The notes beneath the pieces are model-generated. The model saw only the letters and a list, made by a program, of their open reading frames with translations. It was not told where the DNA came from and did not search any database. Positions 57,138 to 64,000 of a stretch of DNA of 64,000 nt are shown here, in pieces; within the stretch, counting starts at the first letter, position 1, and each line of letters starts with the position of its first letter. A program made the position numbers and the translations under genes. This stretch comes from Humisphaera borealis (GTDB lineage Bacteria > Planctomycetota > Phycisphaerae > Tepidisphaerales > Tepidisphaeraceae), in contig NZ_CP063458.1 of assembly GCF_015169395.1 (NCBI RefSeq), positions 1,054,001 to 1,118,000 on the forward strand. The letters run 5' to 3'.

Positions 57138-58544
57138 ATGACACTCACCCATCCTCTGTTTCGTCTACTCTGCCTGGCGATGATTCTCCCCACGACGGCC
57201 TCGGCAGAGGGTACCACGAGAAGGCCCAACGTCGTCATCCTCCTCACCGATGACCAAGGGACACTGGATGCAAATTGCTACGGCTCAGCCGACCTCAAGA
57301 CCCCCAACATGGATAAGCTGGCCTCGACCGGCACGCGCTTCACGCAGGCCTACGCACACACCGTCTGTTGTCCGTCCCGGGCGGCCCTATATACGGGGCG
57401 TCATCCGCAGCGCGGAGGGGTGATCAACTGGACCCAGGGAGATCGCCACGGCACCGACCGCGCCAATATCAACATGGCCGCCGAGGAAGTCACCCTCGCC
57501 GAGGTTCTGAAATCCGCTGGCTACCGCACCGCCTTGTTCGGCAAATGGCACCTGGGCGCGAAGATCGGCCATGGTCCGCTGGACCAGGGGTTCGAAACTT
57601 ACTTCGGCCACCTCGGCGGCTTCATCGACAACTACCGGCACTTCTTCCTGCACGGGCGCGGCTATCACGACCTCTACGAGGGCAACGACGAGGTCTTCCG
57701 TCGCGAGGAATACTACCCGGACCTGATGACTGAGAAGGCCGTCGCCTACATCGATAAGAACAAGGACGCGCCCTTCTTCCTAACCGTCGCGTTCAACCTC
57801 CCGCACTATCCCGAGCAGCCTATCGCCGCGTTCAAGGACACCTACGCGGACATGCCGATGCCGCGCCAGGCCTACGCGCGGGTCATCTCATCCGTGGACG
57901 CGATCATCGGCCGCGTGATCGACAAGCTCGAACAGACCGGGCTCCGGGACGACACCATCGTCATCATGATGAGCGATAACGGCCACTCGACCGAGGACAA
58001 CAAGGGGATCGCCGTCGAGAACCACACCAGCGGCTACCCAGTCGGCCACTACTACCTGGCGCACGGCGGCGGGGGCAACACGGGCAAGTGGATCGGCCAC
58101 AAGGGTCAGTTCCTCGAGGGCGGCATCCGCGTGCCCGCGATGATCAGCTACCCGGCCAAACTCCCCCGCGGCCAGACCCGCGAGCAGGTTGTCCCGATCA
58201 TGGATTGGTTCCCGACCGTCCTCGAACTCTGCGGCATCCAAAAGGAGACCGGCGCACCCAAACTGGACGGTCGAACCATGATCCCGGTGATCGCTGATCC
58301 GAAAGCCCCCAGCGCTCACGAGGTGCTGCATTTCGGCTGGGCCAATGGATGGGCAGTCCGCAAAGGCGACTGGAAACTCATCTCCACACAAAACAAGACC
58401 AACGGCAAGGTCACCAAGGCCAGCCTACACAATCTGACAGGGCCTGAGCCGGAGGCGAAGGATCACGCGGCCGAACACCCCGAAATCGTGGCCCAGCTGA
58501 CGGCGCTCCACGAGGCGTGGGAGAAGGATGTCAACCCGAAGTAG
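57138..58544 (+). CDS. Sulfatase (formylglycine-dependent)
   Basis: A 468-residue exported sulfatase. The start at 57138 (MTLTHPLFRLLCLAMILPTT) gives a signal peptide ending near residue 24; an upstream in-frame start lacks one. The active site is C77-C-P-S-R81 (CCPSRAALYTGRHP), the first Cys being the one converted to formylglycine. NVVILLTDDQGTLDANCYGS, LFGKWHLGAKIGHGP and IVIMMSDNGHSTEDN complete the family. It resembles arylsulfatase A-type enzymes acting on sulfated glycans. It overlaps the next sulfatase by 14 bp at the 3' end, on the opposite strand. Confidence 0.93.
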   Translation: MTLTHPLFRLLCLAMILPTTASAEGTTRRPNVVILLTDDQGTLDANCYGSADLKTPNMDKLASTGTRFTQAYAHTVCCPSRAALYTGRHPQRGGVINWTQGDRHGTDRANINMAAEEVTLAEVLKSAGYRTALFGKWHLGAKIGHGPLDQGFETYFGHLGGFIDNYRHFFLHGRGYHDLYEGNDEVFRREEYYPDLMTEKAVAYIDKNKDAPFFLTVAFNLPHYPEQPIAAFKDTYADMPMPRQAYARVISSVDAIIGRVIDKLEQTGLRDDTIVIMMSDNGHSTEDNKGIAVENHTSGYPVGHYYLAHGGGGNTGKWIGHKGQFLEGGIRVPAMISYPAKLPRGQTREQVVPIMDWFPTVLELCGIQKETGAPKLDGRTMIPVIADPKAPSAHEVLHFGWANGWAVRKGDWKLISTQNKTNGKVTKASLHNLTGPEPEAKDHAAEHPEIVAQLTALHEAWEKDVNPK

Positions 58545-60381
58545 GGGCGGGTCCGAGACCGGTGCCCCTCGGGCGTGTTCCCTCGGAATCGGGGATCACG
58601 GCTTTGGCTGCGCGGTCGCCGATGACGAAGCTGCCCAGGCGTGCGCCGCTCTCGGCGCGGATTTCCCACACGGCACCCGGCCGCGTCTGCTGGCGAATGA
58701 TCTTTGCGGCGGCGATGGCGCCATACGATTTCGAACTCCCATCGGGCGCGATCCAGAATAACTCCACGCTCTGCTCGCGCGAGTTGACGAACGTGACATC
58801 AAACGGATTGCCATCGGGCTTCGAAGGCGGCGTGGCTCCTCCGTCCGCGGGATGCCAGTCGAGTGCGGGAAGTGACGCGAGCGGGATATCCGCGACGGGC
58901 GCGGCATCCGCCGGCGCGAGCGCACGCAGTTCGGCGGCGCGCGCCTTGTGTTCGGCGGTTCCGTCACGGTGCAGAAGGTTGGTCCACTCGTGAGGGTCGG
59001 CGGCGATGTCGTAGAGTTCCTCTTCGCCGTTGGCGTAATGGATGTAACGCCAGCTGTCGCGGCTTACGGAATAGGCGTCCGGGGTCTGGAGTTGTGTGAT
59101 TGCGGCGTGGGGCCACGTGCCCTTCGGGTTGCGCAGCAGCGGCACGAGGCTGCGCTCGGCGGCGTCCTTGTTCCCCGACGCGGGCAGCCCGCACAAATCG
59201 GTCAGGGTGCGGAATACGTCGGTGAGGCTGACCGCACGGTCGCAGATATCCCCGGCGGCGGTGCCCTCGGGCAAGCCAGCCGCCCCCTTGGGAACACGTA
59301 CGATGAGCGGCACCCGCGTACACAACCGCCATCCGGTGTATTTCTGCCAGTGCTCCTTCTCGCCCAGATGCCAGCCGTGATCGCTGATGAGGACGACGAT
59401 GGTGTTGTCACGGTGCGGGCTTTTCTCCAGCGCGTCTAGCACACGCCCGACCATGGCGTCCGCAAAATGAATGGCGGCGAGATATGCCTGGACGCCCTGC
59501 TTCCACTGGCCCTGCTTCTGGATGTGCTCGAAGTAACGATTGCGGGCGAGTTTCTGCCCCGCCGCCGGGACGTCGTCGAGATCTTCAGCCTTGTAGCCCG
59601 GCCCAACCTGGATTGTTTCGAGTGGAAACGGCTCGAAGTATTCCTTGGGCACGAACCACGGCTCGTGGGGCTTGTAGATGCCGCAGGCAAGGAAGAACGG
59701 TTTGTCGTGCGGGTGCCGGAGTTGTTCGCCGATCCACTTTGTCACCAACCAATCGCCGCCATGTTGCTCGTCGGTCACGTCGAGTGCGGCCCAGTCGGTC
59801 TCGCGATACTGCCATGGTCCGCCCACCGGCAGGCCGACCGGGCGGTTGGGGGGATCGAACGTGCGCGGGAAAGGATCATCCTTCGACTTCTCTGGGAAGT
59901 AGTCGTCCCAAGATTGGGGGTCGATGACGTAATGAAGCAGCTTGCCCGAACCAGCAGACCAGTAACCGTTGCGGGAGAAATGGCGCGGCAGCAACTCCGC
60001 GCGGGGTATGACATCGCGGAGCTTCTGCGCGTTGTTGTAGAGGCCGGAACGGTACGGCGGCACACCAGAGAAAATCGCCGAGCGAGACGGATTGCACGAG
60101 GGCGCGGGGCAATGCGCGTTGGTGAACAGCACGCCGCTCCGGGCCAGTCGGTCGATATTGGGGGTTTTCGCCTGCGGGTGTCCGCCCAGGCAGCCGACCC
60201 AGTCATTGAGGTCGTCGGCGACAATGACTAGGACATTGGGCTTGTCGCCGGGAGTCGCCGCGCAAACCCCATCGCCCCATAGGCCGGCGAGCAAGGCGAA
60301 GAGCACGCCACCCACCCTTATTCCGGCCATCGCCACGGCAATCAATATCCATAGGCGTGGCATGTTTTCGCGAGTCTTCAT
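58531..60381 (-). CDS. Iduronate-2-sulfatase-like sulfatase with C-terminal VHL-like beta domain
   Basis: A 616-residue exported sulfatase. The active-site motif is C96-N-P-S-R100 (CNPSRSAIFSG), with NVLVIVADDLNDWVGCLGGH before it and LISDHGWHLGEKEHW later, as in iduronate-2-sulfatases. Residues from about 527 form a second domain (FDVTFVNSREQSVELFWIAP, then SYGAI and QQTRPGAVWEI) that matches the pattern of the von Hippel-Lindau beta domain. In sulfatases this tail may bind a glycan or protein. The N-terminal start may instead be at residue 7. It is convergent with the previous sulfatase. Confidence 0.88.
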   Translation of the reverse strand: MKTRENMPRLWILIAVAMAGIRVGGVLFALLAGLWGDGVCAATPGDKPNVLVIVADDLNDWVGCLGGHPQAKTPNIDRLARSGVLFTNAHCPAPSCNPSRSAIFSGVPPYRSGLYNNAQKLRDVIPRAELLPRHFSRNGYWSAGSGKLLHYVIDPQSWDDYFPEKSKDDPFPRTFDPPNRPVGLPVGGPWQYRETDWAALDVTDEQHGGDWLVTKWIGEQLRHPHDKPFFLACGIYKPHEPWFVPKEYFEPFPLETIQVGPGYKAEDLDDVPAAGQKLARNRYFEHIQKQGQWKQGVQAYLAAIHFADAMVGRVLDALEKSPHRDNTIVVLISDHGWHLGEKEHWQKYTGWRLCTRVPLIVRVPKGAAGLPEGTAAGDICDRAVSLTDVFRTLTDLCGLPASGNKDAAERSLVPLLRNPKGTWPHAAITQLQTPDAYSVSRDSWRYIHYANGEEELYDIAADPHEWTNLLHRDGTAEHKARAAELRALAPADAAPVADIPLASLPALDWHPADGGATPPSKPDGNPFDVTFVNSREQSVELFWIAPDGSSKSYGAIAAAKIIRQQTRPGAVWEIRAESGARLGSFVIGDRAAKAVIPDSEGTRPRGTGLGPAPTSG

Positions 60382-60701
60382 GGTCGGTTCTTCTTGGTGT
60401 AGGTGGTGTTGATATGATACTGCCGGGCGGGCCGGTGACGGAAGTCGCAGTAGCGAAGACGCAATACGATCAACTGACCAATATGCACGTCATCTTGTTG
60501 AGCATCTGCCTCCGGGGTCATGCTGAATGAGCCTTCGGACCTGATTTGCCACAAAACGGCGAACGATAATGAGGCTCGAATCCCCCGGTCCGGCGGCTTC
60601 CGGCGGCTGCGGTGATCGCGGTTGCCAGGGACATCTTGACCTCAGGACGCCGAACGTCTTTGCCCTTGCGGCGATAGCCACAACCATGTAGACCGCATGA
60701 C
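60382..60701. other. Intergenic region between divergent sulfatases
   Basis: A 320-bp divergent stretch with no gene. Promoters for both sulfatases must lie here, but I see no convincing consensus boxes. Confidence 0.5.
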
Positions 60702-62108
60702 GTGAAACCCCTGCTTATCACGCTTATCACCCTCCTGCTGATTCCGCTACCTGCGATTTATGCCGCTGATGTAATCCAGCCTGTCCTGCCTGGTGCGTCA
60801 GGGAGACCGCCGGCAGGAGTGCCTGTGTCATGTCCCAATATCATCGTCATTCTCGCCGACGACCTCGGCTATGAATGCATCGGGGCCAACGGCGGCAAGT
60901 CCTACCAGACGCCGCACTTGGACCGCATCGCGAGCACGGGCGTCCGCTTCGAGCACTGCTATGCTCAGCCGAATTGCACGCCGACGCGCGTACAGATGAT
61001 GACCGGCATGTCGAACGTGCGGAACTATGTGGACTTCGGCTCGCTGGAAAAATCGCAGACAACCTTCGGCCATTTGTTTCGCGATACCGGCTACGCCACC
61101 TGCATCGCCGGCAAGTGGCAGCTCGGTTCCAAGGACCCCTCGCTGCCCAGGCACTTCGGCTTCGATGAGCACTGCCTGTGGTCGATGCTCGGACGCGGCG
61201 AGCGCTACGCCAACCCCAGCCTCTCAGTGAATGGTGAGTTCAATACCTTCGCCGGAAAGTACGGGCCGGACGTGTGCCAGGAGTTCGTCGTCGATTTCAT
61301 CCGCCGCAATCGCAGCAAGCCGTTCCTGGTCTATTACCCGATGATCCTCACGCACGGACACTACGAGGCGACACCGGACAGCAAGGACTACGGCCAGCCG
61401 GGCGCGCAGGCAAAGGCGGCCAATCAGCAGCACTTCGCCGACATGGTGGCCTACATGGACAAGCAGATCGGCAACTTGACGAAGGAACTCGAAGCCCTCG
61501 GCCTGCGCGAGAACACGCTCATCCTCTTCAGTGGCGACAATGGCACAGGCCGCGGCGCGACCTCGACACTGGAGGACGGAAGCGAGCAGGACGGGGAAAA
61601 GGGCAGCACCACTCGCGGCGGCATGCATGTGCCTCTCATCGCGAGCTGGCCCGGCAAAATGAAGCCCGGCACCGTCTGCCTCGATCTCGTGGACATGACC
61701 GATTTCCTGCCCACGATCTGCGAAGCAGCGGGCGTGTCCGTGCCGAAGACACTGACCCTGGATGGTCGCAGCTTCCTTCCCCAGGTGCGCGGCGAGAAAG
61801 GCCAGCCGCGTGATTGGATTTACAGCTATTGGGTGCCGCTGCGTGCGTCACAAACCAAGCATGTCGGCACACGCGGCGCGGTGGAGCAGGCGTTTGATCA
61901 GCATTTCAAGCTCTACAGCACCGGCAAGTTTTTTGACCTCGACCACGACGTGGAGGAGAAGTCGCCACGGCGAGTTGCAGACTTGCAGGGCGACGCCGCC
62001 GCCGCCGCCCGCAAACTTCAGGCGGCGCTGGAGCAATTCAAAGACGCCCGGCCGGCCAGCCTGAGTCCGCCGACTGTGCCGGGGGAAAGGAATAAGAAGA
62101 CCAAGTGA
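60702..62108 (+). CDS. Sulfatase (formylglycine-dependent)
   Basis: A 468-residue exported sulfatase beginning with GTG (MKPLLITLITLLLIPLPAIY). The active-site motif is C92-T-P-T-R96 (NCTPTRVQMMTG). NIIVILADDLGYECIGANGG, AGKWQLGSKDPSL and FSGDNGTGRGATS fit the family. It differs in motif from the other two sulfatases nearby (CCPSR, CNPSR) and from that at 25.8 kb (CWPTR), so the cluster probably cleaves several sulfate linkages. The following toroid gene is on the same strand, 98 bp away. Confidence 0.92.
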   Translation: MKPLLITLITLLLIPLPAIYAADVIQPVLPGASGRPPAGVPVSCPNIIVILADDLGYECIGANGGKSYQTPHLDRIASTGVRFEHCYAQPNCTPTRVQMMTGMSNVRNYVDFGSLEKSQTTFGHLFRDTGYATCIAGKWQLGSKDPSLPRHFGFDEHCLWSMLGRGERYANPSLSVNGEFNTFAGKYGPDVCQEFVVDFIRRNRSKPFLVYYPMILTHGHYEATPDSKDYGQPGAQAKAANQQHFADMVAYMDKQIGNLTKELEALGLRENTLILFSGDNGTGRGATSTLEDGSEQDGEKGSTTRGGMHVPLIASWPGKMKPGTVCLDLVDMTDFLPTICEAAGVSVPKTLTLDGRSFLPQVRGEKGQPRDWIYSYWVPLRASQTKHVGTRGAVEQAFDQHFKLYSTGKFFDLDHDVEEKSPRRVADLQGDAAAAARKLQAALEQFKDARPASLSPPTVPGERNKKTK

Positions 62109-62206
62109 CTCATCCAGCCACCGATAAACGACTTACGCACGGCCAGTTTGGGCGACAATTACGTCCTACACTCTGAGAAGTAATGACCGGCATCCAGGAG
62201 GATTCG

Positions 62207-63253
62207 ATGAAACACACGCTCGCATTCCTCTCAGCCCTGCTGCTCACACCGCTGGCTGCAATACAAGCTGCCGAAGCCACTAACAGCGTCGAATCCGCCA
62301 CACAGCGAGGCTTGGCGCGTGTTATGCAGGCGGCGAGTCGTTGGCAGACGCATAAGACGTGTTTCTCATGCCATCATCAGACGCTGCCAATGCTCGCGGC
62401 GCTGGAGGGTGCGCGCGTGGGGATTCCCTTGGATAAGGCGTGGCTGAAGTCGCAGGCGGACACCACGCTGAAGTATTTCGAGGACCGCATCGAGAGCATG
62501 GACGATGGCGATCATGTGCCGGGTGGCGCTGCGACCGTGGCATTCGGGCTCTGGGCTTTGGATCTCGACCATCGACCTTCGGACAAGACCACGACGTCGA
62601 TGGTGACATATCTGCTTAAGATCCAAGGCGTCACGAGACTGCGCGATGGCAGTAAGGAAATTCCGCTGCCGGAGGCACGGGACGGACACTGGCAGGCATC
62701 GTGTCGCCGCGCACCGATGCAGGCATCGCTCATCGGCGATACCGTGCTCGTGCTCATCGGCCTGGAGAAGTACGGGACAAAGGAACAGCGATCCCTCGTC
62801 GCTGGGGCGCGAACGAAGGCGGAGCAATGGCTAGCCAATACGCCCCTGCGCGACCAGCAGGATCGCCTCTGGCGTCTTTGGGGGCTGCATCATCTCGGCG
62901 GAGCCGAGGCGCTGAAGCAAAACACCCTCGCCGCCGTGATTGCCGCGCAACGCGACGATGGCGGCTGGGCCGAAACGAAAGACCGCGAGAGTGACGCTTA
63001 CTCCACGGGCCAGACCTTGTTCATGTTGTTAAAAACCGGCACCGCCGCCGAACACCCGGCCATTGTTCGAGCGCGAGACTATCTATTGAAGACGCAACGC
63101 GCCGATGGCTCGTGGCTGGCCGAATCGCATGTGAAGTTCAAGGCCCAGCCCTACTTCGACAATGGCGACCCGCATGGCGAGCATCAGTTTCTCTCCATCG
63201 CCGCAACGGCGTGGGCGGTCGCCGGACTTGCGCAATTACGTCCAGCCAAATAG
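62207..63253 (+). CDS. Secreted alpha-toroid (squalene-cyclase/prenyltransferase-like) protein with CxxCH
   Basis: A 348-residue exported protein. AGGAGG lies five bases before the ATG at 62207 and the signal peptide ends near residue 22 (MKHTLAFLSALLLTPLAAIQ). The rest is an alpha-alpha toroid of the terpene-cyclase/prenyltransferase type: repeats such as QRDDGGWAETKD and TQRADGSWLAESH are its QW-like turns. Near the N-terminus is CFSCHHQT (C52, C55, H56), a CxxCH pattern that could bind haem. Cyclase catalytic Asp motifs are not visible, so enzymatic function is doubtful. It lies in the sulfatase cluster. Confidence 0.75.
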   Translation: MKHTLAFLSALLLTPLAAIQAAEATNSVESATQRGLARVMQAASRWQTHKTCFSCHHQTLPMLAALEGARVGIPLDKAWLKSQADTTLKYFEDRIESMDDGDHVPGGAATVAFGLWALDLDHRPSDKTTTSMVTYLLKIQGVTRLRDGSKEIPLPEARDGHWQASCRRAPMQASLIGDTVLVLIGLEKYGTKEQRSLVAGARTKAEQWLANTPLRDQQDRLWRLWGLHHLGGAEALKQNTLAAVIAAQRDDGGWAETKDRESDAYSTGQTLFMLLKTGTAAEHPAIVRARDYLLKTQRADGSWLAESHVKFKAQPYFDNGDPHGEHQFLSIAATAWAVAGLAQLRPAK

Positions 63254-63304
63254 ATCGCGTCCCTCGCAGCGGTAAGCAGTTATTGAATAATGGAAAACCC
63301 TGCT

Positions 63305-64000
63305 ATGACCATAAAACAGCTCCCCGCGCTCATCGCACTCTTTTTGCTGGCTCCACAAGCACCCCTACTTGCTGCCGACAACGAAGTCCGACCGGATGAA
63401 ATCCAATTTCGCCGACAAGCCGTGGTGCGCATGGTCTTCGATTCCAACCAAGGCATCCCACTGTCTTCCCTCAGACCGGCGAAGGTGACCGACCTCGACC
63501 TGATGCACCCGGAAATGTTGCCAGGTTCCAAAGTCAAATGGGATTTGAAGAACGGTGGGCTCTCGGGGTCATCTCCGGGAGTCTCAGGCGGTTCGCTGCG
63601 ATGGGTCGGCGGATTCAACCCCTTCGCCACTTATGATCTGGTGCTTGAAAATGCACAAGGCGACGGATCGACAGGGATGACGTTTCTCGATTCGACGAAC
63701 GGCGACTCCCTGACAGCCAGCTTGCAGTTCAAAGACGGGAAACCAGATTCGATCACCTGGAATGTTCTCGTGGGTGGCAAGCAGGTCGTCGAGGACAAGT
63801 GGCCGGTCCCCGTAGGGACGGCTACGAAAGATCTGACACTTCGGGCCCAAATGTCGGCCGTGGGGGTGAACCTGCTGCTCGAGTCCTCCGGCAAATCGGT
63901 GCTCGTCGGTTACTCTGACTTCTCAAAGCACTTTGATCTTCGGGAGCGTAAGCGGATCCAACGAATGGATTTCGGCGTCAGGACGGATCTGAAGGCCGGC
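63305..64000 (+). CDS. Secreted protein, 3' end outside the window
   Basis: The frame opens with MTIKQLPALIALFLLAPQAP, a clear signal peptide, at 63305 and runs open to the window edge (232 codons seen). Following parts contain FRRQAVVRMVFDSNQGIPLS and a beta-rich stretch YDLVLENAQGDGSTGMTFLD, then VVEDKWPVP and KRIQRMDFGVRTDLKAG. This looks like the N-terminal beta part of a larger secreted enzyme, possibly a glycoside hydrolase of the beta-propeller type, but I cannot place the family. It follows the toroid gene, on the same strand. Confidence 0.5.
   Translation, partial: MTIKQLPALIALFLLAPQAPLLAADNEVRPDEIQFRRQAVVRMVFDSNQGIPLSSLRPAKVTDLDLMHPEMLPGSKVKWDLKNGGLSGSSPGVSGGSLRWVGGFNPFATYDLVLENAQGDGSTGMTFLDSTNGDSLTASLQFKDGKPDSITWNVLVGGKQVVEDKWPVPVGTATKDLTLRAQMSAVGVNLLLESSGKSVLVGYSDFSKHFDLRERKRIQRMDFGVRTDLKAG

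Overview
The window looks like chromosomal DNA from a GC-rich planctomycete, most likely Phycisphaerae of the Tepidisphaerales/Humisphaera type. This is inference from gene content: an N-terminal planctomycete-type cytochrome c domain fused to WD40 repeats, DUF6797/sorbosone-dehydrogenase-like secreted proteins, DUF1080-like secreted lectin folds, several sulfatases, a YjfB-like motility protein, and pairs of small conserved planctomycete hypotheticals. No rRNA operon and only one tRNA are present.

Layout. 1-2.2 kb: a sugar-phosphate isomerase/epimerase cut by the left edge, ruvA and a secreted hypothetical (all minus). 2.3-6.1 kb: a GNAT acetyltransferase, then about 1 kb without genes holding DnaA-box-like sites and many short hairpins, then dnaA with a TTG start. 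6.1-7.9 kb: a REP-associated tyrosine transposase between perfect 36-bp inverted repeats, then dus. 8.1-13.8 kb: three secreted proteins on the plus strand (FAD oxidoreductase with golvesin-like tail, DUF1080-like, DUF6797/dehydrogenase). 13.8-16.8 kb: hybrid sensor kinase plus response regulator. 16.9-17.8 kb: two small conserved hypotheticals, one frameshifted. 18.1-21.1 kb: tig and hisS. 21.3-27.5 kb: MFS transporter, cytochrome-WD40, an orphan D12-class adenine methylase and a sulfatase. 27.6-37.7 kb: YjfB-like protein, flavoprotein, Flp pilin, MDR dehydrogenase, alpha/beta-hydrolase lipoprotein, DegP-like protease, HpnB-like glycosyltransferase, an Arg-rich small protein and a secreted sorbosone-dehydrogenase-like protein. 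38.1-43.9 kb: a stress-type cluster (FAD/Rieske oxidoreductase broken by one stop codon, SDR, response regulator, SRPBCC protein, Zn-alcohol dehydrogenase). 43.9-44.9 kb: a field of short degenerate repeats. 44.9-45.9 kb: beta-carbonic anhydrase and tRNA-Leu(CAA).

45.8-51.8 kb is an accessory region: a tyrosine integrase whose 3' end runs into the tRNA-Leu gene, an excisionase-like HTH protein, 3.4 kb almost without convincing genes but with an iteron-like CACACCT array in an AT-rich pocket, then a multiply broken IS630-type transposase and a truncated Dabb gene. The Dabb gene is fused at its end to the headless remainder of a giant FG-GAP/beta-helix/SdrD-B surface protein carrying 321-bp internal tandem repeats. 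57.1-64 kb is a sulfatase cluster: three different sulfatases (one with a C-terminal VHL-like beta domain), an alpha-toroid protein with a CxxCH motif and a secreted protein cut by the right edge. It reads as a unit for degrading sulfated polysaccharide.

Several genes carry single clean lesions (frameshift at 17.1 kb, TAG at 39.39 kb), so sequencing error should be kept in mind. The strongest candidates for something undescribed are the CACACCT array in the island, the hairpin-rich region upstream of dnaA, the GCCRAACGAACCC repeat field, and the VHL-like sulfatase.
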